Shown piece after piece: positions 37,091-46,773 of a stretch of 64,000 bases of DNA. The DNA lies in the NCBI GenBank assembly GCA_017303675.1, contig JAFLBX010000001.1, forward strand, positions 1,375,970 through 1,439,969, read 5' to 3'. Made by a program: the position numbers and the translations under genes. Each line of letters starts with the position of its first letter. The first letter of the stretch is position 1. Origin of the DNA: Ignavibacteria bacterium (lineage in GTDB: Bacteria > Bacteroidota > Ignavibacteria > Tepidaquicellales > OLB5). The notes beneath the pieces were generated by a model. It worked only from the letters and a program-made list of their open reading frames with translations. It was not told the origin of the DNA and did no database searches.

Positions 37091-37873
37091 CTATAAATTT
37101 ATTTTCCAGTTTTTAATTTCTTCAAATGTCCTGTAGTCAGTAAGGTCATAATGCAGGGGAGTTATAGATACATAATTATTCTGAACCGCGGCAACATCAA
37201 ATTCTGTAGAATCATCACGGTAAACCATTTTACCTGTTAACCAGTAGTATTCTTTACCGTGCGGGTCTTTTCTTACTTCAAAGCCATCCTGCCAGTAAGA
37301 TCTGCCCTGCTTGGTTATCTTAACACCTTTAATTTCACTTGCAGGCAGATTTGGAATATTCATGTTCAGCAGGGTCCCTTCATGCAGATTTATCTTGTCA
37401 TCTTCCCACATCTGTTTGATAATTCCGGATGCAATTTTTGCCGGTTCAATAAAATCTACAATATCAAAAGTTGTCAAAGATACCGCAATGGAGGGAATAC
37501 CAAGTATAGTACCTTCGGTAGCCGCTGAAACTGTACCTGAATATATAATATTGATCGCAGTATTGGCTCCATGATTTATCCCGGAAATAACAAGATCAAA
37601 CTTAACATCCTTGAAAAAGTACAATACTCCGATCTTTACCGCATCAGCAGGAGTGCCTTCAACAGCAATACCGTAGAGTTCACCGTTCTTTTTATGTTCA
37701 TAAGTTCTTAGCGGGTAAAAAATGGTGATCGAATGGCCTACGGCGCTTTGCTGGGTATATGGAGCTGATACATAAACATTCGCGAATTTTTTAAGCTCTT
37801 CAACTAATCTTTGAAGACCCGGGGCTTCAATGCCGTCATCATTTGAGACAAGTATATTGGGTTTTCTGTTCAT
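37091..37873 (-). CDS. surE: 5'/3'-nucleotidase SurE
   Basis: This 260-residue survival protein begins with NILVSNDDGIEAPGL, where Asp12 and Asp13 bind the metal, and has the family motifs SAVGHSIT and GINHGANT (near 98-105), GTPADAVKIG and SGTVSAATEG. It dephosphorylates nucleoside monophosphates and is linked to stationary-phase survival. It lies 15 nt after obg, inside a minus-strand run. Confidence 0.95.
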   Translation of the reverse strand: MNRKPNILVSNDDGIEAPGLQRLVEELKKFANVYVSAPYTQQSAVGHSITIFYPLRTYEHKKNGELYGIAVEGTPADAVKIGVLYFFKDVKFDLVISGINHGANTAINIIYSGTVSAATEGTILGIPSIAVSLTTFDIVDFIEPAKIASGIIKQMWEDDKINLHEGTLLNMNIPNLPASEIKGVKITKQGRSYWQDGFEVRKDPHGKEYYWLTGKMVYRDDSTEFDVAAVQNNYVSITPLHYDLTDYRTFEEIKNWKINL

Positions 37874-37888
37874 CGTATTATTTCATTA

Positions 37889-38899
<1,011 letters not shown>

Positions 38900-40150
38900 T
38901 TATACTGCCTTATTCTTTCCGTTTACAGAACTATCTTTTATAAAATGATTTTGAAATATATCAACAAACTTTACTGCGGCATCAGAGTAAAAATCAATTT
39001 TTCTCGAGCTGAATAACGCTTCGATCTCAGTAACAGCCTCATCCCAGTTATTTTTATTTAATATCAGGTTTACTTTTTCGGTGAATTCATCTTCATCTTT
39101 GCTGAATATCTTCCTGATAATTTTTTTCCTGTAAGAAGTTTCGCAAAAGAGGTCTTCTATTAACCGTTTTCTTTTTTCTTTGTTATCAGGTTCGGCGGGA
39201 GGTTTTATTGTGCTGAACTTTGATGCGAAAAGAAGGTCATCAGAATAGATCTCATCATCTATAATGATAGTATTTTTCTCAGCTGCAGGAAGCTGGGCTT
39301 CCTGCTCCCGGATTAGTGTAATATTCAACCGGGTGATATCTTCTTCAAGCGGTTCATCGGCCTTAAGAATCTTTTCTATTTCTTTATCGGCATTTTCTTT
39401 GTTGATGAAATCTGTCTTTGCTTTTGAAACAATTTTTTTGATCTCTTCATCGCTGATGCTGTTATCACCGGTATCTTTTTGCGTTTTTTTAACCTCAGGA
39501 TCCATCAGCTCAACGGCTTCCTGTATAAAAATTTCGTCACTGAAAAAACCGTCGATTTTTTTCTTGATTTCGGTGTAGCCTTTATCCGCAAAATACGCTG
39601 AAAGAATCTTACGCGGCAGCTTAATATTTATAGGGTTGTTTTCACCGAGGTCATGGAAAAAATAATATAACAGTTTTACAAGGTTCATCCTGTGTGCTTC
39701 GGAGTTTGGACCGGATATTTCCTCATAGATACTCCTGTTCACTTCATTTAAAAGATGGGCAACCTGGTTATAGGATACAACTTCAAGTGAATTTACCGCA
39801 ATAAAATCTTCTATGTTGGTTATGTAATACCCGTAGAATTGAAAATATTTTGTCCTGTTAAGCAGGTATGCAGCGGGTCTTGTTTCCAGCTCTCCGAATA
39901 AAAACTTCAGCAGGGTATTTTTGGGCTTAATAATATAATTGATATTAAATACTATAGCTTTATCAAGCAGCTCTTCAAACTCTTTTTTTTCTATTGGTAA
40001 GTTATGTTTGGGTATGTAATTTTCTATAAAGCTTATTATGAACGGGGGCAATGATGAGTTCCAAATCCGTTCGAATGTTATTCTGCCTGCGGGAAATTCC
40101 AGCATTGAAATATAGTCGCGGAATTTCCGTTTTGCAAAATCCTGAAACAT
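38900..40150 (-). CDS. Hypothetical protein, helical, between sdhB and obg
   Basis: The 416-residue cytoplasmic protein has no recognised family. Residues 1-200 are mixed helical with aromatic clusters (TKYFQFYGYYITNIEDF); residues 200-300 are strongly charged (SDEEIKKIVSKAKTDFINKENADKEIEKI) and probably extended helix or coiled coil; the C-terminus has paired charged helices. AAGGAGG lies 12 nt before its ATG, one of the best Shine-Dalgarno sequences in the window. Its stop abuts the obg start, so it is probably translated together with obg; a role with Obg is possible but unproven. Confidence 0.7.
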   Translation of the reverse strand: MFQDFAKRKFRDYISMLEFPAGRITFERIWNSSLPPFIISFIENYIPKHNLPIEKKEFEELLDKAIVFNINYIIKPKNTLLKFLFGELETRPAAYLLNRTKYFQFYGYYITNIEDFIAVNSLEVVSYNQVAHLLNEVNRSIYEEISGPNSEAHRMNLVKLLYYFFHDLGENNPINIKLPRKILSAYFADKGYTEIKKKIDGFFSDEIFIQEAVELMDPEVKKTQKDTGDNSISDEEIKKIVSKAKTDFINKENADKEIEKILKADEPLEEDITRLNITLIREQEAQLPAAEKNTIIIDDEIYSDDLLFASKFSTIKPPAEPDNKEKRKRLIEDLFCETSYRKKIIRKIFSKDEDEFTEKVNLILNKNNWDEAVTEIEALFSSRKIDFYSDAAVKFVDIFQNHFIKDSSVNGKNKAV

Positions 40151-40202
40151 TTAAAATTAAATCCTCCTTGCGGAATACTCTGTAATTCCGGCTGTTTACG
40201 GC

Positions 40203-40910
40203 TTATAATTCCCTGGTTGAAAGCTCTTTTTTGAGCTGTGAAATATGCCATGTAATATTTATTTCCTTCGGGCAAGATTCGATACAGTTGAATATAGTGT
40301 GGCATCTCCAGATGCCATCAGGTGTATCAATTATATCAAGTCTTTCATCTGCTGCCTCATCTCTTGTATCAAAAACAAACCTGTAAGCCTTAAGCAAAGC
40401 AGCAGGTCCAATGTAATTGTTATTTGTCCATGTACTCGGGCAGCTTGTTGTGCAGCAAGCGCATAGTATACATTTAGCCGATTCGAACAGCTTTTCAGCG
40501 TCTTCATTGCTCTGCAGCCTTTCACTGTCTTCAGTAACGGGCGTAGTATTTATAAGATACGGTTTAACTGCTTTGTACTTTTCATAAAAATCAGTCATAT
40601 CAAGTATAAGGTCTTTGATAATAGGAAGCGCCGGAAGCGGTTCTATTACAACAGGCTTTTTGGTGTTGATATCCTTCAGTAATGTAGAGCAGGCAAGGTG
40701 ATTCCTTCCGTTTATCCTCATTCCGTCACTGCCGCAGATGCCGTGAGCGCATGAACGCCTGAAAGCCAGGCTGCCGTCATGTTCCCATTTTATCTTATGC
40801 AGACAGTCAAGAACGGTCATGTTCTCATGGCCTTCAAAACGATATTCCTCAAAATGAGGTTCTTTATCTGTTTCCGGGTTAAACCTTAGTATTTTAAATG
40901 TTACTTGCAT
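40203..40910 (-). CDS. sdhB: Succinate dehydrogenase / fumarate reductase iron-sulfur subunit
   Basis: This 235-residue electron-transfer subunit has an N-terminal 2Fe-2S ferredoxin domain (RRSCAHGICGSDGM...LAC) and a C-terminal part with the 4Fe-4S and 3Fe-4S cysteine motifs CILCACCTTSCP and CHTIFNCIESCPKEIN. The Cys set is complete. The family's usual start (MQVTFKILRF) is ATG 40910; an in-frame start 48 nt upstream would add a non-homologous leader. It lies 63 nt after sdhA. No cytochrome b anchor gene is adjacent. Confidence 0.95.
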   Translation of the reverse strand: MQVTFKILRFNPETDKEPHFEEYRFEGHENMTVLDCLHKIKWEHDGSLAFRRSCAHGICGSDGMRINGRNHLACSTLLKDINTKKPVVIEPLPALPIIKDLILDMTDFYEKYKAVKPYLINTTPVTEDSERLQSNEDAEKLFESAKCILCACCTTSCPSTWTNNNYIGPAALLKAYRFVFDTRDEAADERLDIIDTPDGIWRCHTIFNCIESCPKEINITWHISQLKKELSTREL

Positions 40911-40973
40911 ATCTTTTAAATTTTCTTTTAACTTTTTTATAACCGTTTGACGTTTCACATTTGACGTTTAACA

Positions 40974-42731
40974 TTAATACTTTCTTTCCATCGGCTCAAA
41001 CTGTGTTTTTACAACACCCTTATAATATATTTTCGGGTCACCGGAATCATTTTTAGTAATGAAAGTATGTTTCATCCAGTTAGCATCATCGCGTTTGGGG
41101 AAGTCTTCCCTAGTATGCGCGCCGCGCGATTCCTGCCTGATAAGCGCGCTTTCATTTACGCTTTCTGCAATATCCAGCAGGTTGCCAAGCTCAATGGCTT
41201 CGATAAGATCAGTATTGAACACTTTGCTCTTATCCTGAACTGAAATGTTCTGATATCTTTGTTTATACTGTTTTATCAGCTCCTTATTTTCAAGAAGCTC
41301 TTTTTCATTCCTGAAAATTCCGCATTTATCCATCATGCTTTGCTGGAGCTCGCGCCTTATCTCAGGAATTTTTTCATTCCCGGTTCTTGAAAGAAGCCCG
41401 CTCATCATCTCTTTGGTCTTTTCTTTGGGGTCTGTTTTGAATGCATGATACTCCGCTGTTTCAAGATATTCAGCGATCTTCTTTCCGCCTCTTCTGCCGA
41501 ATACAACTATATCAAGCAGTGAGTTTGTGCCAAGGCGGTTTGCGCCGTGAACTGAAACGCAGGCGCACTCGCCTGCAGCGTAAAATCCTTTTACAATAGT
41601 TCCTTTGTTATCGGCAAATACTTCTGTATCATAGTTTGTGGGAATGCCGCCCATTGCGTAATGCGCAGTCGGCTGAATTGGAACTGATTCCCTGGTAGGC
41701 TCAACGCCTAAATATGTTCTGGCAAATCCTGTGATCTCGGGAATCTTTTCATCTATCACCTTTTTGCCAAGATGAGTAAGATCAAGATTGATATAATGTG
41801 TGCCGTCGCTGCCTAATATTCCTCTGCCTGCGCGGATCTCTGAAATTATCGCCCTTGAAACCATATCTCTTGGGGCAAGATCTTTTACTGTAGGGGCGTA
41901 AACTTCCATAAATCTTTCGCCGGCGTTATTCCTTAATATACCGCCTTCGCCGCGCGCTGCTTCTGATACAAGTATTCCAAGCCTCCATAGACCGGTAGGA
42001 TGGAACTGGTAAAATTCCATATCTTCAAGAGGAAGGCCGGCTTTGTATACTAAGGCGCAGCCGTCACCGGTTCCTACATGCGCATTTGATGTTATCCTGA
42101 ATGCCCTGCCGTAACCGCCGGTTGCGAACATTATTGCCTTTGCCTGGAATGTGTGAATTTCAGATGTAGCCATATCAATGGCTGTCAATCCTTTGCAGAT
42201 GCCGTCTTCAATGATAAGATCAGTTAAGAAATACTCTGAATAGAATTTAACATTGTTCTTTATGCAGTTCTCATACAGTGTCTGCAGCATTACATGACCG
42301 GTTCTATCTGCAGAGTAACATGAGCGCATTACTGGCACACGTTTTGAGTTCGGATCGTTTGGATCTTCCGGTTTTGTATGACCGCCGAACCTGCGCTGTG
42401 CAATTTTGCCTTCCTTTGTTCTGGAAAAAGGCATACCCATGTGTTCAAGCTCAATGATAGCTCTCGGGGCGTCCTGGCACATGATCTCTATGGCATCCTG
42501 GTCGCCGAGATAGTCAGAGCCTTTTACTGTATCGAAGGCATGGTTAAGCCATGAATCCTGCTCTTCATTGGAAAGCGCTGCGCAAACGCCGCCCTGTGCC
42601 GTTCCGGTATGAGAGCGGGTAGGGAAAACCTTGGATATAACTGCGCATGAATATTCTTTGGGTATTTCTACTGCAGCGCGGAGGCCTGCTCCGCCTGCTC
42701 CTACAATTACAACATCAAATTTGTGTATCAT
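40974..42731 (-). CDS. sdhA: Succinate dehydrogenase / fumarate reductase flavoprotein subunit
   Basis: This 585-residue FAD subunit has the dinucleotide fold GAGGAG at 11-16, the covalent-FAD histidine H41 in RSHTGTAQGG, the active-site regions QFHPTGLW and ARGEGG, and HGANRLGTNSLLD, the length being close to E. coli SdhA (588). It oxidises succinate to fumarate (or the reverse) and passes electrons to SdhB. The gene order is sdhA-sdhB with no sdhC/D upstream, where the trypsin-TPR gene lies instead. Confidence 0.96.
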   Translation of the reverse strand: MIHKFDVVIVGAGGAGLRAAVEIPKEYSCAVISKVFPTRSHTGTAQGGVCAALSNEEQDSWLNHAFDTVKGSDYLGDQDAIEIMCQDAPRAIIELEHMGMPFSRTKEGKIAQRRFGGHTKPEDPNDPNSKRVPVMRSCYSADRTGHVMLQTLYENCIKNNVKFYSEYFLTDLIIEDGICKGLTAIDMATSEIHTFQAKAIMFATGGYGRAFRITSNAHVGTGDGCALVYKAGLPLEDMEFYQFHPTGLWRLGILVSEAARGEGGILRNNAGERFMEVYAPTVKDLAPRDMVSRAIISEIRAGRGILGSDGTHYINLDLTHLGKKVIDEKIPEITGFARTYLGVEPTRESVPIQPTAHYAMGGIPTNYDTEVFADNKGTIVKGFYAAGECACVSVHGANRLGTNSLLDIVVFGRRGGKKIAEYLETAEYHAFKTDPKEKTKEMMSGLLSRTGNEKIPEIRRELQQSMMDKCGIFRNEKELLENKELIKQYKQRYQNISVQDKSKVFNTDLIEAIELGNLLDIAESVNESALIRQESRGAHTREDFPKRDDANWMKHTFITKNDSGDPKIYYKGVVKTQFEPMERKY

Positions 42732-42803
42732 GTATTGTATTTAAGTAAAATAAAATTTGAAAAATTATTGTTAGCCTTTTTTCTTCTAAAAAAAAGGATC
42801 CTG

Positions 42804-44420
42804 CTACAAATCTCTTATTGCCTTTAAAAGGTCAGCTTTCTTTTTATTTTCTTCTGGAGTATATGTGTAAATACTTTTCAGGTCCATGTAATAAAGCATG
42901 GCGTCTGTTTTCTTTCTCTCTTTGCAGGCTATCATTCCAAGCAGGTACGGAATATCCAGGTAATACGTGGATCCGTAATTTATCATTTCGATATCATAAG
43001 CTTTTTCTACATACTTTTTGGCTTCGCGGTAATCCTGCAGTTTGTTAAAATAAATGGAGCCAAGCTGAACGTACGCCTGTGTATAATTCGGGTCACGTTT
43101 GATAAGCTTTTTATATTCTTTGATAGCCCTGTTGTACTTGCCCATGCTTTCATATATAGTCCCAATCTGATATCTTAAATAATTATCCGTGGTATCTTTT
43201 TTGGACATCTTTTCGTAAAACTCAAGGGCTTTCTTATATTCCTTCGATGTTGTATAAGCGTTCGCAAGACTTGATGAGAGCAGGTTAAGAAGGCTATCGC
43301 TCTGGAACCGTGCCTTTATGGTATCATACAGATTTTCTGCTTTCGGGAAGTTTTCGCAGTAAACATAAAGATCCATCATATCACGGTAAACATTGAATGA
43401 ATCAGGGGCTATATCGATACATTTGTAGTAAAATGACTCAGCCTTATTAAAATTCATTCTGGCTATGGAATCCTGTTTTACAATGAAGGTATCAAGCACC
43501 TTCATTGTATCTTTCTGCTTAACATACATCCAGTTATATGTTGCTTCTGATTTATAATTGCCGGCCAGCCTTAAGTTTGAGTAATACAGGCTCTCTTCGC
43601 GCTTCTTTTTAGCTTCGGGGTTGTTATCAATGTTAGCAAGATCAACTGAGTTCATAAAATACACAAAGCTGTTTATTGCTATTGCGAAGTTCAGGTTTCC
43701 GTAGCCTGAATAAGTATAAGTTGTAATGCCTACTACTTCACCCTTACGGTTGAAAAGCGCGCCGCCTGAATTTCCCGGTGAAATAGCCGCGGTTATCTGA
43801 AGAACTTTTTCAAAGTTCTTTTCAATGGGTGAGTATGTCACGGGATCTGTGAATGATACTTTTTCATTTTCCCTTATACCTGCAATTATACCCTGTGATA
43901 TGGTGTATTCATAGCCAAGCGGTGAGCCAATTGCGAATATTTCCTGTCCGACTTTCATTGCATCGCTGTTGCCGAATTTTATTGTGGGGAACTTCGTTCC
44001 GTTGGCATTTTTAATGCGGATAATTGCCATATCATTTTTTTCATCAATGATAAGAAGCTCTGCATCATAAAACGTTCCGTCTGCGGTTTTTACAATGAGG
44101 CTGTCTATACCATCAACAACATGATAATTGGTGCCTATTAAGCCGTCTTCACTGAAGATAAACCCTGAACCGTTGAGCAGTGTGGTATCAATGGTTGTGA
44201 AGGAAAAATATGAATAATAATTATCAGTGTGATACCATATTGAAATAAGAGCTGATTTATTGTTCTCGATTATCTGCTCAGCGTTAAAGATCGCGGTATC
44301 GCCGGTTGTTGTTTGTTTTCTGTTCGCTTCGAAGTTCTTATCCTGCGTGTAAACAGCAGTTGAATTAAAGCCTGTAAAGGTTACCAGAAATGCAGCCAGG
44401 AGCCAAATTTGTTTTATCAA
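42804..44420 (-). CDS. Secreted trypsin-like serine protease (S1C) with TPR repeats
   Basis: This 538-residue periplasmic protein has a signal peptide (1-19) and an HtrA-like chymotrypsin fold with triad H100 (GTNYHVVDG), D130 (DEKNDMAII) and S218 (ISPGNSGGALFN). In place of a PDZ domain, the C-terminal half (about 300-530) consists of TPR-like helix pairs (KALEFYEKMSKKD...LRYQIGTIYESMGKYNRA, AYVQLGSIYFNKLQDYREA). TPRs could recruit substrate or partner proteins. It sits 72 nt before sdhA on the same strand. Confidence 0.88.
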   Translation of the reverse strand: MIKQIWLLAAFLVTFTGFNSTAVYTQDKNFEANRKQTTTGDTAIFNAEQIIENNKSALISIWYHTDNYYSYFSFTTIDTTLLNGSGFIFSEDGLIGTNYHVVDGIDSLIVKTADGTFYDAELLIIDEKNDMAIIRIKNANGTKFPTIKFGNSDAMKVGQEIFAIGSPLGYEYTISQGIIAGIRENEKVSFTDPVTYSPIEKNFEKVLQITAAISPGNSGGALFNRKGEVVGITTYTYSGYGNLNFAIAINSFVYFMNSVDLANIDNNPEAKKKREESLYYSNLRLAGNYKSEATYNWMYVKQKDTMKVLDTFIVKQDSIARMNFNKAESFYYKCIDIAPDSFNVYRDMMDLYVYCENFPKAENLYDTIKARFQSDSLLNLLSSSLANAYTTSKEYKKALEFYEKMSKKDTTDNYLRYQIGTIYESMGKYNRAIKEYKKLIKRDPNYTQAYVQLGSIYFNKLQDYREAKKYVEKAYDIEMINYGSTYYLDIPYLLGMIACKERKKTDAMLYYMDLKSIYTYTPEENKKKADLLKAIRDL

Positions 44421-44493
44421 ATTAATTATGGTTTTTTTATTATTAATACTTTTTTTACCTCACTCCAAACTTTTCCACAATGTGAGGAGCGTC

Positions 44494-44513
44494 AAACCGA
44501 AAATTTTCGGTTT
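44494..44513. repeat. Perfect 20-bp palindrome
   Basis: AAACCGAAAA / TTTTCGGTTT match perfectly. It is flanked by ACCTCACT (from 44458) and AGTGAGGT (from 44518), a second inverted pair, making a longer stem-like element. It lies between the crotonase and protease genes, both on the minus strand, so it might also end the crotonase transcript. Confidence 0.6.
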
Positions 44514-44545
44514 TCTAAAGTGAGGTCATTAGATTATTTATCTTA

Positions 44546-44671
44546 GTTGCCACGACCTTTAGGTCGTGGACCTGTGATTCTATTACAACGGCTTTAGCCG
44601 TTAACTTTTTTTAGGGGCTAAAAGCCCTTACTTCCGGGTTTCTAAACCCACGGCCTAAAGGCCGTGGCAAT
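44546..44671. repeat. Cluster of four hairpin palindromes in a 309-nt intergenic region
   Basis: This part of the gene-free stretch 44421-44729 holds four short hairpins with T/A-rich loops: 9-bp CCACGACCT / AGGTCGTGG (44550-44569), 7-bp AACGGCT / AGCCGTT (44587-44602), GGGCT / AGCCC (44615-44627) and 9-bp CCACGGCCT / AGGCCGTGG (44648-44667). The outer TTGCCACG and CGTGGCAA also pair, so the four could nest in one larger cruciform. The layout is that of dispersed REP/BIME-like elements. No reading frame of note is present. Confidence 0.7.
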
Positions 44672-44729
44672 TACAAAAATGAGAGATGCAAATTGTTATT
44701 AGTTATTTGTAATTTGCTATTTGAAACCG

Positions 44730-45518
44730 TTACTTATGTTTCCACTCAGGTTTGCGTTTTTCAACGAAGGCATTCATGCCTTCTTTCATATCATCGCTTG
44801 CAAAGAGCAGGTAGAACGCTTTGCGCTCATACTCTAAGCCGCCTTCAACTGTAGTATCAAATGATTTCAGTATGGAATCCTTTGCCATTTGCAGAGCCAT
44901 TTGCGGCATTGATGCAATTTCTTTTGCGAGCGCCTGTGCTTCTTCAAGGAATACTTCATCATCGGCAAGGCGTGTTACAAGGCCTGCCTCGAACATCTCG
45001 CGGGCGGTGTACATTCTGCCTGTGAGTATCATTTCCATTGCGCGGGCTTTGCCTATTGCGCGGGTTAGGCGCTGGGTGCCGCCGGCACCCGGTATGATGC
45101 CAAGCTTAATTTCAGGCTGGCCGAATTTTGTGCTTTCTGCTGCCACTATCATATCGCATGCCATGGTAAGCTCACATCCGCCGCCGAGTACGAATCCGCT
45201 GGTAGCGGCTATGATTGGTTTTTTGATCTTGCGGATCTTATCCCACACAGAAAACTGGTCGCGGATATGCATATCGATGGCTGATTGTGTTGCCATTTCC
45301 TTAATATCAGCTCCCGCGGCAAATGCTTTTGCGCTGCCGGTTATGATTATGCATCCCACTTCGGGGTCTTTATCAAAGCCCTCGAGTGTACTTACAAGCT
45401 CGCCCATAAGCTCGATATTAAGCGCATTTAATACATCGGGGCGGTTAAGCTGGATCTGCCCGACCTTCAATCCTTTGGGATTATCTAATTTTGTGACTAA
45501 TATGTTTTTGTAGTCCAT
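44730..45518 (-). CDS. Enoyl-CoA hydratase / crotonase family protein
   Basis: This 262-residue crotonase has the oxyanion-hole segments AFAAGADIKEM (about 66-76) and GFVLGGGCELTMACD (about 109-123), the catalytic Glu pair (E119-type and E in GQPEIKLGIIPGAGG, about 139-153), and C-terminal AFVEKRKP. It hydrates 2-enoyl-CoA in beta-oxidation or related routes; the conserved Glu pair supports true hydratase activity. It is bounded on both sides by hairpin repeats, and its base composition is visibly GC-richer than the methyltransferase genes upstream. Confidence 0.92.
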   Translation of the reverse strand: MDYKNILVTKLDNPKGLKVGQIQLNRPDVLNALNIELMGELVSTLEGFDKDPEVGCIIITGSAKAFAAGADIKEMATQSAIDMHIRDQFSVWDKIRKIKKPIIAATSGFVLGGGCELTMACDMIVAAESTKFGQPEIKLGIIPGAGGTQRLTRAIGKARAMEMILTGRMYTAREMFEAGLVTRLADDEVFLEEAQALAKEIASMPQMALQMAKDSILKSFDTTVEGGLEYERKAFYLLFASDDMKEGMNAFVEKRKPEWKHK

Positions 45519-45532
45519 GTTATAATGATTTC

Positions 45533-45550
45533 TCCCCGCGAAGGCGGGGA
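45533..45550. repeat. GC-rich hairpin upstream of the crotonase gene
   Basis: A perfect 7-bp stem TCCCCGC / GCGGGGA closes a GAAG loop. It lies 15 nt before the crotonase ATG (minus strand), in a gene-free stretch of 223 nt that is otherwise AT-rich and shows nothing else of note. It looks like a dispersed repeat, and could hinder initiation if transcribed in the crotonase leader. Confidence 0.5.
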
Positions 45551-45741
45551 ACTCCGGTTTTAAGCTTTGCGATAAATTTGAGTCAATTATTGAATCTCAT
45601 TTATCTGAAAAAATTAGCGGAAAATCTATGAATTTTGCTTATTTAAAGCACAAAAATAGGGATTTTGTGGGAGACTTACAATGAGAAAAAAGCATAGTTC
45701 CAAAACGGTAGTTAATGTAGAATTTCTTATCCTTAAAATGT

Positions 45742-46773
45742 CTACTTTAGGTGCTCTGTCAAATGTTTTTTGATACTCTTACACTGAATATAACTGAATT
45801 TAGGTGGAAGAGCATTGCCGATTAATAATGATAGAGAAGTGCGAGTGATATCTAGTGGGAATTTGTATTTTTTTGGAAAAGTCTGTAATAAAGCTGCTTC
45901 TCTAGCAGTAATGGTTCTATTTTTTGTCGGGTGTAAAAACCTGCCCTTTGATGGATTCAAACATCCTCCAGTAATAGTGGTTGAAACATTATCCCAACTT
46001 AAGCGTCCATATATATCATTAAAGCCCACATTATCTTTTTTATGACAATCTAATTTTTGTTTCCAGTGAAGATCATTTCTACTCCCACCGTTCTTACTAA
46101 TTCTTCTAATCATTTTCATAATTCGGGCTGAATGTGTGGGGTAAATTTTATGGATCGGGTCTTTTGTGTAAGATGTAGGTTCAATTTTACCTATTGCATC
46201 ACGAACGGTTCTGGTTTTAAAATTACCTTTAGCCACTTTTATCAAGCCTAGCTTTGAGCCAACCATAACAAGCCTTCTTCTTCTTTGAGGTACACCATAA
46301 TCTTTTACGTTTACAATTTTTACTTCAATATTGTAGCCAAGTTTTACGAGTTCCTTTAACATAAATTTAAACTTGTAGTACTCAATTAAACCAGGTACAT
46401 TTTCCATCATTATGGTATATGGTTTTAACGCTTTTACAAAACGAAGGTATTCAAGAATCAAATCATTTCGAATATCCTTTTTATTTTTACCATTTAGTCT
46501 TCTTACGGAAGAAAATCCTTGACAGGGTGGACATCCTGCTAGCAAATGTAATGGTTCACTTTTCAGTTTCTTTTTTATTTCGGAAATTTTTACAGTTCGT
46601 ATATCTTGCTGAATCAAATACGTTTTTTTGTGATTCATTGCATATGTACGGGTCGCATCTCCATCAATTTCTAAAGCTGCTTTAATATTAAAGCCTGCTT
46701 TATATAGTCCCGCTGATAGACCTCCACATCCCGAGAAGATGTCTATTGAATTATATATTTTTTTTGTAGCCAT
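45742..46773 (-). CDS. DNA (cytosine-5)-methyltransferase
   Basis: This 343-residue enzyme shows the ordered m5C motifs: I DIFSGCGGLSAGLYKAGF (11-28), IV CPPCQGFSS with catalytic Cys84, VI ENVPG (124-128), VIII GVPQRRRRLVMVG (160-172), a short target-recognition region (about 175-285), IX REAALLQTFP (291-300) and X IGNALPP (318-324). All catalytic motifs are intact. It transfers methyl from S-adenosylmethionine to C5 of cytosine; the target site is unknown. Its ATG overlaps the TAA of the ATPase gene (TAATG), so the two are translated together. Confidence 0.95.
   Translation of the reverse strand: MATKKIYNSIDIFSGCGGLSAGLYKAGFNIKAALEIDGDATRTYAMNHKKTYLIQQDIRTVKISEIKKKLKSEPLHLLAGCPPCQGFSSVRRLNGKNKKDIRNDLILEYLRFVKALKPYTIMMENVPGLIEYYKFKFMLKELVKLGYNIEVKIVNVKDYGVPQRRRRLVMVGSKLGLIKVAKGNFKTRTVRDAIGKIEPTSYTKDPIHKIYPTHSARIMKMIRRISKNGGSRNDLHWKQKLDCHKKDNVGFNDIYGRLSWDNVSTTITGGCLNPSKGRFLHPTKNRTITAREAALLQTFPKKYKFPLDITRTSLSLLIGNALPPKFSYIQCKSIKKHLTEHLK

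Noticed and set aside
40911-40958. Longer start for sdhB
   Set aside because: The extra residues (MKRQTVIKKLKENLKD) have no match to SdhB N-termini, and ATG 40910 fits the family.
40944-40975. Tandem TTTGACGTTT-like copies before sdhB
   Set aside because: Only two imperfect copies with no structure; treated as low-complexity spacer.
45681-45773. Possible 30-residue gene (MRKKHSSKTVV...) with a GGGAG 7 nt upstream
   Set aside because: It overlaps the 3' end of the methyltransferase gene on the opposite strand, is very short and shows no domain; chance is more likely.
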